Shown piece by piece: positions 1 to 8,242 of a stretch of 33,508 nt of DNA. This DNA comes from Alphaproteobacteria bacterium HGW-Alphaproteobacteria-1. GTDB taxonomy: Bacteria > Pseudomonadota > Alphaproteobacteria > Rhodobacterales > Rhodobacteraceae. The notes beneath the pieces are model-generated. The model was given only the letters and a program-made list of their open reading frames with translations. It was not told the origin of the DNA and did no database searches. Location of the stretch: positions 1-33,508 of the forward strand of contig PHEQ01000042.1 in assembly GCA_002842985.1 (NCBI GenBank), written 5' to 3'. The translations under genes were made by a program, and so were the position numbers. How positions within the stretch are numbered: position 1 is the stretch's first letter; every line of letters starts with the position of its first letter.

Positions 1-35
1 TTTCTGGTGACAGGGAGGGTGGGAGGATTTTCACT

Positions 36-1589
36 GTGGATTTGTATCGGAAGGTTCGGCTGGCCTGTGCTGAGGGCATGAGCCAGCGAGAGGCGGCGCG
101 GTATTTCAACATCTCGCGCGACAGCGTAGCCAAGATGATGGCGTTTTCGGTTCCGCCTGGGTATCGACGGTCGGCCCCGGTCAAGCGACCGAAGCTGGAT
201 GGCTTCACCGGGATCATCGACGGCTGGCTGGACGGCGATCGGGAGGTCCATCGCAAGCAGCGGCACACGGCGAAGCGGGTGTTCGAGCGGCTTCGCGACG
301 AGCACGGGTTCACCGGGGGCTACACGATCGTGAAGGATTACATGCGACAGCGCGAACGGCGCAGCCGCGAGATGTTCGTGCCGCTGGCGCATCCGCCCGG
401 GCACGCCCAGGCCGATTTCGGCGAGGCGGTGGTCGTCATCGGCGGTATCGAGCAAAAAGCGCATTTCTTCGTTATGGATCTGCCGCACAGTGATGCCTGC
501 TTCGTGCGAGCCTATCCGGCAGCCACTGCCGAGGCTTGGGTGGATGGCCACGTTCACGCTCTCGCGTTCTTCGGCAAGGTGCCTGTCTCGACCCTCTACG
601 ACAACGACAGGTGTCTCGTGGCGAAGATCCTGCCAGACGGGACGCGCCAGCGCGCCACACTCTTCAGCGGGTTCCTGTCGCATTACCTGTTCCGCGACCG
701 CTACGGGCGACCCGGCAAGGGCAATGACAAGGGCAACGCGGAGGGGCTGGTCGGTTATTCCCGCCGCAACTTCATGGTGCCGATCCCGCGGTTTGCGACC
801 TGGGACGCGTTCAACGCCTACCTGGAGGAGCAGTGCCTCAGGCGTCAGGCGGATGTCCTGCGAGGTCAGTCCGAGACCATTGGCCAACGCCTCGAGCGGG
901 ATCTGGCCGCGATGGCCGACCTGCCGGCCGCGCCGTTCGATGCCTGCGATCAGACAACCGGACGGGTCAGTTCGCAGGCACTGGTGCGCTACAAAACCAA
1001 CGATTACTCGGTGCCAGTGGCCTATGGTCATCGTGGCGTCTGGATCAGGGGCATCATGCCAGAGGCATGTCTCCGACATGACGTCGACGCGGTCGTGATC
1101 GGCTGTGGCGGCGAGGTCATCGCACGTCATCCGCGCTGCTACGACCGCGAGGACATGGTCTTCCAGCCGGTCCACTATCTTCCGTTGATTGAGCAGAAGA
1201 TCAACGCCCTGGAGTGAGCCATTGAAGGCGCCATTGGTTCGAGCCCAATGGCGAACGCGGCTCCCTTGGCGGAATGGGACCTGCCGTCGGAGTTTGCGAC
1301 CCTCCGCCGCCTGATGGAAGCGCGGATGATCAAGGCAGGACGCCGCGAGTATGTGCAGGTGCTGCGTCTGCTCGAGACCTTCGGTATGGATGACCTGCAT
1401 GCCGCCGTGAAGAAGGCCCTCAAGCTGGGAGCGGTCGGCTTCGATGCCGTAAAGCACCTCGTGCTCTGTCATGTGGAGAAGCGCCCCCCGAGGCTTGATC
1501 TCGATGTCTACCCCTACCTGCCGCGGGCGAATGTCGAGACGACGCGGGCGGCCAGCTACATGGCCTTGATGTCGGAGGCGGCAGAATGA
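36..1589 (+). pseudogene. istA: IS21-family transposase IstA, interrupted by an in-frame stop
   Basis: IstA is the DDE transposase of IS21-type elements. The reading frame opens with GTG at 36 behind a GGGAGG ribosome site. An N-terminal helix-turn-helix (MSQREAARYFNISRDSVAKM, residues 15-34) precedes the integrase core, including the segment HAQADFGEAVV. The frame is stopped by TGA at 1215-1217, then continues in the same frame to 1589 with a typical IstA C-terminus (EFATLRRLMEARM and following). Together the two parts span about 517 codons, close to the usual 500 or so. The residues just after the stop look like a short insertion rather than family sequence. The 3' end overlaps istB by ATGA, as normal in IS21. 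The element is probably inactive, because istA is stopped and istB is truncated. The left terminus lies outside the window. Confidence 0.85.
1229..1253. repeat. Perfect 9-bp-stem hairpin just after the istA stop
   Basis: CGCCATTGG (1229-1237) and CCAATGGCG (1245-1253) form a perfect inverted repeat around a 7-nt loop. It lies 12 bases after the premature TGA of istA, in a stretch where the coding sequence seems to hold about 13 extra residues. It may mark a small insertion that brought in the stop codon. Confidence 0.6.
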
Positions 1590-1777
1590 CCGATGCCCCG
1601 AAGATCCTGCTTGCCCACCATCTGAAGACGCTGAAGCTGCCCACATTCTTGCGGGAGCACGAGAAGGTTGCGCACCAATGCGCCGCCGAAGGGTTGGACC
1701 ATGTCCGATTCCTGTCGCGCCTGGTCGAACTGTGCAGCCTTTATCCAGCGCCGCGATGCGGTTCGCCCGCGCCGTAG
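1586..1777 (+). pseudogene. istB: IS21-family helper ATPase IstB, 5' fragment
   Basis: IstB is the AAA+ helper of IS21 transposition and is normally about 250 residues long. Only the N-terminal segment is present: residues 1-50 (MTDAPKILLAHHLKTLKLPT at the start, through FLSRLVEL) match the family's opening region. After about position 1735 the translation turns into unrelated sequence and stops at 1777. The Walker A and B motifs of IstB are therefore missing. The start overlaps the istA stop by ATGA. The break falls a few bases from the stop codon of the minus-strand GST gene at 1741, so the deletion or rearrangement joined IS and non-IS DNA precisely there. Confidence 0.85.
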
Positions 1778-2520
1778 GCCTGCCGCCAGAGATCGGCATC
1801 GACCTTGGACACGAGGGGAACGCCGCGCGCCTGAAGCAGGGCACGGTAGGTTTCCTCGGCCCCTGCGCCAAGGACAAGGCGCAGGGCGGGATGTTCGGAC
1901 AATCTCTGCGTCCAGGCGGAGAGACGTGGAAGACCGCTCAGCAGATGGGTCTCAAAGTTCCGATCAACGAAGATGATGCGCCACAGGGTCGGGCCGAAGA
2001 CGACGCCGACATTGGAGAGGGGCCTGGCAATGACATCAGGCACCTCCGCCAGCGTTTTCTCGACCAGGTTCAGACGTTGGCGCAGGCGATGGACCGCATA
2101 ATCGTTCTCGACCGAATCTCGGGCATGGGTCACCGCGGACAGCCGGATCTGAAGCCCGCGCCCCAGTTCCATCAACGCGCGCTCGACCGCGCGCGCCTCG
2201 GGATCAGCAGGATAGAGCGGCTGATCGGGATGCAGGGCCTCGACCTCCTCGACCATGGAGATGCTTTTCTGGAAAATTCGGTCGACAGACCCGCTTTGGC
2301 GCACCACAAGTTGCGGCAGTCCGGGCCGACGTTTGTCAGGCCCTGGAATTTCCTCAAGGGTCCAACCTGTGCCGCGCGCCGCAAGCGCGATCATAGAACG
2401 CTGCGCAACCGGACAGAACGGGATCGCCCGAAGGTGAAAGGCCACGCCTCGGATCGGTGCGGCATCGCCCCGCAGTGCGCCACAGGCCCCATGCGTGCGG
2501 GGCACGCCGCCCGTGCTCAT
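1741..2520 (-). CDS. Glutathione S-transferase-like protein
   Basis: The product is a cytosolic thioredoxin-fold protein of about 259 residues. Near the N-terminus FHLRAIPFCPVAQRSMIALA resembles the first strand and helix of GSTs, with a CPV motif at the active-site position. The segment around RPGLPQLVVRQSG followed by DRIFQKSISMVEEVEAL fits the G-site strand and helix, and the rest is helical like a GST C-terminal domain. I chose ATG at 2520 because the family-like sequence begins soon after it; the frame stays open up to 2742. No clear ribosome site is visible. It lies 73 bases downstream of the hydrolase gene on the same strand, so the two may be co-transcribed. Its 3' end abuts the truncated istB. 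Substrate unknown. Confidence 0.6.
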   Translation of the reverse strand: MSTGGVPRTHGACGALRGDAAPIRGVAFHLRAIPFCPVAQRSMIALAARGTGWTLEEIPGPDKRRPGLPQLVVRQSGSVDRIFQKSISMVEEVEALHPDQPLYPADPEARAVERALMELGRGLQIRLSAVTHARDSVENDYAVHRLRQRLNLVEKTLAEVPDVIARPLSNVGVVFGPTLWRIIFVDRNFETHLLSGLPRLSAWTQRLSEHPALRLVLGAGAEETYRALLQARGVPLVSKVDADLWRQAYGAGEPHRGAG

Positions 2521-2593
2521 CGGAAAAGAACCAGCGATGGCCGGGGCACGGTGGGCTCTGTTGCAGAAGGTTCCAAACGCATCTGTTTTCCCC

Positions 2594-3175
2594 TCAGAAC
2601 GCCCAGCGTTGCGCCGAGACCTCACCAAGCAGGCTTGCGCGAACGTAGCGGCGGGCCCGCGTAACAAGATCGTCGCGCAGCGCGATCCCGTCCGGCCAAG
2701 GCCCAAAGCCGCTTGCCGCGTCGATATGGCCTGCGTCGCCAATGTCCACGAAGGTGCTGCCCCAGTGCGCAGCCAGACGTTCCGCCGCGTCGATATCGAG
2801 CGCGGGATCGGTTCGGCTGGCCACCACGGTGGTGGGCATATTCAATTCCTCGAGCGGCGGACCAAATAACCGCGCATGAGGATCCTTGCCGCTCAAATTC
2901 GTCGGCGCGACGAAAAGCACCCCTGCGATACCAAGATTCACACGGCCGCTCAGCAGGCGCGCGACAAAGGCACAGCTTACACCATGGGCCACAAGGAAGG
3001 TGTCCGGATCCGCCGAAGCCACGTCCGCGATCGCATCGGCCAACACGGTGTATCTAAGGCTTGTATCGCCAGCTCGGCCGACGATCTTGGCACCGGGATC
3101 GACATGCGACCACCAGCTTTGCCAGTGATCTGTGAGCGCGCCGCCCGGTTCGGGAACAAGGATAGTTCTGGCCAT
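2594..3175 (-). CDS. RBBP9/YdeN-type alpha/beta hydrolase, nucleophile serine missing
   Basis: This is a 193-residue alpha/beta-hydrolase fold protein of the small RBBP9/YdeN-type serine hydrolase group. The start (MARTILVPEPGG) and the closing motif GDAGHIDAASGFGPWPDG are typical. The ATG at 3175 has an AAGGGAG ribosome site 6 bases upstream. The acid is likely the Asp in SRTDP and the base the His in GDAGHID. The nucleophile elbow, normally H-S-x-G, reads LVAHGVSCAF: Gly stands where Ser is expected and the nearest Ser is two positions later. The protein may be catalytically dead or use a shifted serine. Substrates of the family are poorly defined. It probably heads a two-gene unit with the GST gene. 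Confidence 0.7.
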   Translation of the reverse strand: MARTILVPEPGGALTDHWQSWWSHVDPGAKIVGRAGDTSLRYTVLADAIADVASADPDTFLVAHGVSCAFVARLLSGRVNLGIAGVLFVAPTNLSGKDPHARLFGPPLEELNMPTTVVASRTDPALDIDAAERLAAHWGSTFVDIGDAGHIDAASGFGPWPDGIALRDDLVTRARRYVRASLLGEVSAQRWAF

Positions 3176-3231
3176 GGCAATCTCCCTTCACGATAAATAT
3201 TACCATGTTAATCGTGTATTGAGAGTCTAAA

Positions 3232-3403
3232 ATTGACCCGCAATAGGAAAGATCGTTCTCTTAGAGTGTTGAATTCTGCGAAGAATTGACCCAGTTTCCC
3301 GAGATTAAGTGACCCACTTGCATCAATAATTCCGCTGACTTTTCATGAGATTAACACGTTTCACAGGGGGCAGCCGTAAATGGAAAAATGGGTCAATCCG
3401 ACA
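3232..3403. repeat. Cluster of IS21-like terminal repeats (ATTGACCC)
   Basis: ATTGACCC occurs at 3232-3239 and 3285-3292, with a variant GTGACCC at 3309-3315. The inverse GGGTCAAT stands at 3390-3397, followed by CCGACA ending at 3403. IS21-family ends carry several such short repeats near a terminal TGT, and TGTCGGATTGACCC read on the minus strand from 3403 fits that pattern. GAATTGACCCAGTTTCCC on the plus strand matches the minus-strand start GGATTGACCCATTTTTCC at 15 of 18 positions. The cluster may be the far end of the istA/istB remnant, or both ends of a second, internally deleted copy. No gene is present here. Confidence 0.55.
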
Positions 3404-3465
3404 CGAAAATCAACAGTTAGCTAAAGCCGAGTGCGTCATTCTTGCTCCAGGTGCCTGTTCCACCC

Positions 3466-6400
3466 TCAGTCTTTCACCACGACCGCCCTGATACCCTCCG
3501 ACAAATCCGGCCCAACGCGTTGAAAACCAAGTAAACGCGCCACGGCTTTGGTCATTTCTTCGGGCGGCATAATGCCGCTTTCAGCACTTATCTTCGCAAC
3601 TGCAGCGGAAATTTCCATGGGAGGCAGGTATTCCGCCTTCAGCACACCGCCCGTCTCGGCCCTCCGGTCTCGAACCGGCGGAGCGGCTGCCTGTTCTGTG
3701 GTCATGACAAACTGTCTCACTGTTTTCAGACGATTGTCGCTGCGCCTCTGCACCGCCTTCAAAGCACGCAATGTCGCGGCAACGATCCGGCTACCCGCCT
3801 TGAGCTTACCAAAAGCTGTTGCGACCCTTCTTGCGATTTCATCCACATGGATCGGCCCTTCAATCTCGACAATCTTGATGATCAGATCGCCGATCTGCCC
3901 CTGAGGCGCCTCGTGGGGTTCAACAGTGCTCCGGACCGACAAATCCGCGCGCTGATAGGGAGGGGCTGTCAATTCCAGATGGCCGATCTCGATCGGGCCC
4001 GGCGCGTTCTGTTCCACATCAACCACTTGCAAGAGTCCGTCCGTATTCGCGCCTCTCACAACAATGCCGCCTGCAGAAGATTCTTTTGCGGCGAGAAGGG
4101 CTTCGGCAAGACGGCGAATCTCATGATCTCGGCGATGGAACCAATCCGTGCTCCATATCCGGTGGAAGCGCCAGCCAAGGCCCTCGAGCACATCCTGCCG
4201 CAAGCGGTCACGCTCGCGTGCCCAAAGTGCTGCGTGATAGGCCGCCCCATCGCATTCAACCGCGACGATATACTGACCGGGGCGGTCAGGATGGCGCACC
4301 CCGATGTCGATGCGGAAACCAGCGGTGCCAACCTGCGGGTCGGCCTCATAACCAAGCTCACGAATGACGCGGGCGACATCCTCTTCAAAAGGGCTATCCG
4401 CATCAAGCCCCGTTGCCACCTGTTCTTCAATGATACCGGTTTTCGCGAAATCGAGAAAGCGTTTCAAAACGCGCGGCCCGACGCGCGATGACCGGCTTGG
4501 GTCAATGTCGCCGGGATCGAACGAGGCGAAAATTTCACAGCGCACCCTTGCCCGCGAGAACAAAACGTTCAGGCGGCGTTCGCCACCTTCCCCATTCACC
4601 GGGCCGAATGACATGGACGCCAACCGACCGTTGGGCTCTTGCGGGCCGTAGCCGACCGAAATCAGGATCACATCACGCTCATCGCCTTGCACGTTTTCGA
4701 TGTTCTTCACGAAAACATCCTCGGCCCGACCTTCGCGCAGGAATGCGTCCAGAACCGGATCGCGGCGGCGTTCATATTCCAACGCCTCGGTCAGAGTATC
4801 GGACTGCGCTTTGGAAAAGGCCACAACGCCAAGCGACAGGTCGGGGCTTTTGCGGGCATGTTCAGCAACGGCTTTGACCACATGCTGCGCCTCGATCCTG
4901 TTGGTTCCAGCCCGGGCTGACGTAGTTTTCCCGCGGGCATAAACGCCCGGCACGCGCCGGAACTTCATCCCATAATTGGGATCTAGCTGCAGTGGCGATG
5001 GCGGTAGAACAAGATTGTCATCATAGAATTCCGCGTTCGACACCCGGATCAAGGACGGATTGCGGGACCGATAATGCCATTCCAGCATGCGCGACCGCAA
5101 GCCACGGGCTTCGCAAAGCGACAGGATACTTTCCATATCTGCCGCCGTTGCGCCTGCGGGCATTTCGTCGTCCTCTTCGTTGTCTTCGACATCGTCCACA
5201 AGACGATCAAAGAACGACGTTGGCGGCAGTTGCTTTTGGTCCCCGACCACCACGATCTGGCGCGCACGGGCAATCACGCCCAACGCATCCTCAGGCCGGA
5301 TCTGCGACGCCTCATCAATCACCAGCAAATCAAAGGTCACCGTGCCGGGCGGCAGAAACTGCGCCACGGAAATCGGGCTCATCAGCATGACGGGCTTGAT
5401 ACGCTGCACCATCGAGCCCGCGTTTTTCATCACCCAGCGGATCGGCTTATGTCGGCTTTTGCGACCAATCTCACCGCGAATGACGCCCATTTCGCCCATG
5501 CTGCCCTTGGGGATCTGGGCAAAATGGCGCGCAAGGATCAGCGTTTGGGCCTCGTTCAGACGCGAGCGCTCCTTTTCCTGAAACATCTGCACAAGCTCAT
5601 GCCGGTCCAAACCAGCCAATTGCCCAAGTTCCGGCAGCACCGCGCGCGCCGCATTCCAGCGCGCCTCGGCGCAGGCATAGGTGAATTCGTCCCCAGCGGC
5701 GGCAGGTTCGACCCGACCATCCGCAACCGCGTCAATCACGTCGCCTGCTCCGTTCTCCACCGTCTGCGCCGTCGCGCGCGCAAGGGCCGCCCAGTCGGCA
5801 TAGCGCCCGCTTTCCGCCTGCATCCGTTCAAACACTGCCGCCAAATCAGTTAGATCAGCCTCTTTCAACTCCGACGACAACCCGGCCTGTTCAAGATCGA
5901 ACCCCAATCGGGCAATCGGCTTTTCCGCCTTTTCCTGCGCGTCTCGCACCAAAGCCGCCAAAGAAAGCGCGGCTTGTCCCGGCGTTTTGATTTCGGCCAG
6001 AGCGGCCAGAAGATCGTCTGCCGTGGCAAAGCCAGCCGCCTTCGCCGTTGCGAGCCAGGTTGAGATTTCCTTGATCGCGGCAAATTCCGTGCGCTCACCA
6101 CGCCAATTCTCGCCCAAGGCCACTTGCAGCCACGCTTCCTCATCAGCAAGTCGCTGCCTTCGGGCCTGCACGCCTGCCAACTGGTCAACCAGCGCCAAAC
6201 GCTCAGCGGCGGGCTTTGGAAGCGCGCCCGACAACAGCCCGGCCAAAACGCCCGATGCCTTGCGGTATGGCCCGAAAATCCGCGCAAAGAAGGATGATTG
6301 CCCACCCGCAATAGCAGACCGCAGCGATACAAGCTCTGCCGACCACGCGGCTGGCGTGAACCTGCCTTCGGCCTCGTGGCGCGCTTCGGACCATTCGATC

Positions 6401-8169
6401 CCGGCCGTCAAAGCTTCGATCAAGCGGGGCTGATCAACGCGGTCAAGCAGGCTTTGCGTGATAAAAGGCTGTGCATGCACGGGCGCTGAGGCCAATATAT
6501 TCAAACGGGACACCAGTGCCGCAGCATCCGCCAGCGTCGAAGGTGCAGGCCGCAGGAGGCTGGGTGCCAAAAGCGCGGCCTCTGCCGAAACATGTGTCAG
6601 CGCGGCAGCGGCGGCGGCCAGTTCGCCGCCCAAGCGTGATAGATCGGTTGGTTGAAGATCATACTCCCGCACACCGCGGTAAGGGTGCGCGTCCGGCGCG
6701 CCCACAACCCGCAACGCCTCGATAAAGCGCGCGATGGCCCCCAACGCGGCCTTGCGCGCGGGCGCGTCCAGCCGTTCAAGCCCTTCCAGCGGGATCGACG
6801 GCGGCTGCGCGCCTTTTCCGATCAGGCCGATAATCTCGGACATGGCCCGGAAGGGCGCGTCGCCCGATGCGCCCACGGGCGTGTGCAGCAGGTCTGTAAT
6901 CCTGTTCAACGCGTCCCGGTTCTGGCGAAGGCCAGAGGCGTCAGACACCCCCGGCACGGCAGCAGCGCTCGCCATCAACGTCCGGCCAAGCTCTTGCGCC
7001 AGCGCCTTTTTATTCGCACTGCGCGAGTGCAGCTCCAGACAGATATCGCGCAGCCCCGACCGCACCAGACGGTGATGCACCACAGACAAGGCCGCCATCT
7101 TTTCGGCCACGAACAGCACCGTTTTGCCGTCATGCGCCGCCGCTGCGATCATGTTGGTGATGGTCTGCGATTTGCCCGTGCCGGGCGGCCCCTGCACCAC
7201 AAGGTTCGCCCCGCGCCGCACCTCTTCGATCACCTTGGTTTGCGACGCATCCGCATCGACGACCTGAATGATATCCGCCGGGTCCAATAACACATCCAGC
7301 TTGTCCTCTGGCCCAAAGATCGACTCCCCACCATCGAACCCTTCAGCCAACAGCCCGCCCAGCAGCGGGCTTTGCGTCAGCCCGCCATTCGGCCACGCCG
7401 CCGGATCAAGGTCGCGGTGCATCAAGAGCTTGGCGAAGGAGAAAAACCCAAGCTGCATCCCGTCCGCATCAACCGTCCAACCCGGCTGGCTTGAAACCGC
7501 GTCCGCCACTTGGGCAAAATACGCTGACGGCAGCCAGCCGTCGCCCTCTTCAATCTCGGGCAACAGGATGCCGAAATCTGTGCGCAGCCGTTCTTGCAGC
7601 GGCAGGTTGGTGGTGATGTCATCCTCGCGCGCGCGGATGTCATAGGTCGAGGTCCGCTCGTTGCGCACCAATTCAACCGGCAACAGCACCAAGGGCGCCT
7701 CGCGCCAGATGTCGGAACTGCTGCTTTCCCGCCATTTCAGGAACCCGATGGCAAGGTAAAGGATGTTGAGCCCCTGCTCTTCCTCGGCGGTGCGGGCGTC
7801 AGAGGCCAGCCGCAGCAACCGGCGCGCCTGCGCCTCGGGGCCAAGCGGGGTTTCCAGAAACTGGTCGGTAAACCGCTCGGGGCCTGCCGCAGCTGCGGCC
7901 TCCTCCATCGGCAACAGGGTGAACTGGCTGGCCTCGTCCTCTTCGCCGGGCTTGCGATCCTTGCCCGTGGGCTTGAACCGCATCCGCTTGGCCTGATCGC
8001 GCAGGATGCCAAAAATGTCGTCGCACCGCTCGTTGATGATGTTCAGCGTATTGGACCGCTGGTTCGCACGGTTGACGTGGATCAGGCGGTTCCGGGTGCC
8101 GGTTTCCAACAGCTTGCGCCGGGCGGCATCCAGAACTTTTGTCGTCAGGCGGTCTGTTTGGGTCAACAT
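3466..8169 (-). CDS. Giant SF1 helicase-nuclease with DUF4011- and DUF3320-like ends
   Basis: This protein of about 1,567 residues begins with a DUF4011-type region (ARRKLLETGTRNRLIHVNRA). A split superfamily I helicase follows: Walker A GPPGTGKS near residue 327, Walker B VIDEAS near 950, VVGDQKQLPPTSF next, and late motifs NIENVQGDERDVI and RRLNVLFSRAR. Near residue 1300, VAVECDGAAYH followed by RDRLRQDVLEGLGWRFHRIWSTDW matches the restriction-endonuclease fold (MTES_1575 type) common in such helicases. Near 1425-1465 a DUF3320-like segment (GPIHVDEIARRVATAFGKLK) follows. A long helical insert separates the helicase halves. I chose ATG at 8169; a TTG three codons upstream is possible. It lies 73 bases behind hsdS on the same strand, probably as the last gene of the restriction operon. 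Such proteins occur often in defence islands. The mechanism here is unknown. Confidence 0.85.
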   Translation of the reverse strand: MLTQTDRLTTKVLDAARRKLLETGTRNRLIHVNRANQRSNTLNIINERCDDIFGILRDQAKRMRFKPTGKDRKPGEEDEASQFTLLPMEEAAAAAGPERFTDQFLETPLGPEAQARRLLRLASDARTAEEEQGLNILYLAIGFLKWRESSSSDIWREAPLVLLPVELVRNERTSTYDIRAREDDITTNLPLQERLRTDFGILLPEIEEGDGWLPSAYFAQVADAVSSQPGWTVDADGMQLGFFSFAKLLMHRDLDPAAWPNGGLTQSPLLGGLLAEGFDGGESIFGPEDKLDVLLDPADIIQVVDADASQTKVIEEVRRGANLVVQGPPGTGKSQTITNMIAAAAHDGKTVLFVAEKMAALSVVHHRLVRSGLRDICLELHSRSANKKALAQELGRTLMASAAAVPGVSDASGLRQNRDALNRITDLLHTPVGASGDAPFRAMSEIIGLIGKGAQPPSIPLEGLERLDAPARKAALGAIARFIEALRVVGAPDAHPYRGVREYDLQPTDLSRLGGELAAAAAALTHVSAEAALLAPSLLRPAPSTLADAAALVSRLNILASAPVHAQPFITQSLLDRVDQPRLIEALTAGIEWSEARHEAEGRFTPAAWSAELVSLRSAIAGGQSSFFARIFGPYRKASGVLAGLLSGALPKPAAERLALVDQLAGVQARRQRLADEEAWLQVALGENWRGERTEFAAIKEISTWLATAKAAGFATADDLLAALAEIKTPGQAALSLAALVRDAQEKAEKPIARLGFDLEQAGLSSELKEADLTDLAAVFERMQAESGRYADWAALARATAQTVENGAGDVIDAVADGRVEPAAAGDEFTYACAEARWNAARAVLPELGQLAGLDRHELVQMFQEKERSRLNEAQTLILARHFAQIPKGSMGEMGVIRGEIGRKSRHKPIRWVMKNAGSMVQRIKPVMLMSPISVAQFLPPGTVTFDLLVIDEASQIRPEDALGVIARARQIVVVGDQKQLPPTSFFDRLVDDVEDNEEDDEMPAGATAADMESILSLCEARGLRSRMLEWHYRSRNPSLIRVSNAEFYDDNLVLPPSPLQLDPNYGMKFRRVPGVYARGKTTSARAGTNRIEAQHVVKAVAEHARKSPDLSLGVVAFSKAQSDTLTEALEYERRRDPVLDAFLREGRAEDVFVKNIENVQGDERDVILISVGYGPQEPNGRLASMSFGPVNGEGGERRLNVLFSRARVRCEIFASFDPGDIDPSRSSRVGPRVLKRFLDFAKTGIIEEQVATGLDADSPFEEDVARVIRELGYEADPQVGTAGFRIDIGVRHPDRPGQYIVAVECDGAAYHAALWARERDRLRQDVLEGLGWRFHRIWSTDWFHRRDHEIRRLAEALLAAKESSAGGIVVRGANTDGLLQVVDVEQNAPGPIEIGHLELTAPPYQRADLSVRSTVEPHEAPQGQIGDLIIKIVEIEGPIHVDEIARRVATAFGKLKAGSRIVAATLRALKAVQRRSDNRLKTVRQFVMTTEQAAAPPVRDRRAETGGVLKAEYLPPMEISAAVAKISAESGIMPPEEMTKAVARLLGFQRVGPDLSEGIRAVVVKD

Positions 8170-8242
8170 GGCAGGCAAACTCTTTCTTCAAAGGGTCGTG
8201 ACACAGGCATCGGAGACACCGGAAAAGGCCAAGACGGCGCGG

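Noticed and set aside
2554..2568. GGCTCTGTTGCAGAA resembles the outer end of IS6-family elements.
   Set aside because: Only about 15 bases match from memory, no second end or transposase is present, and the sequence next to it runs straight into the hydrolase gene.
1678..2664. Long plus-strand frame opposite the GST gene.
   Set aside because: It is an antisense shadow in GC-rich DNA. The minus strand carries recognisable GST sequence, while this frame shows none.
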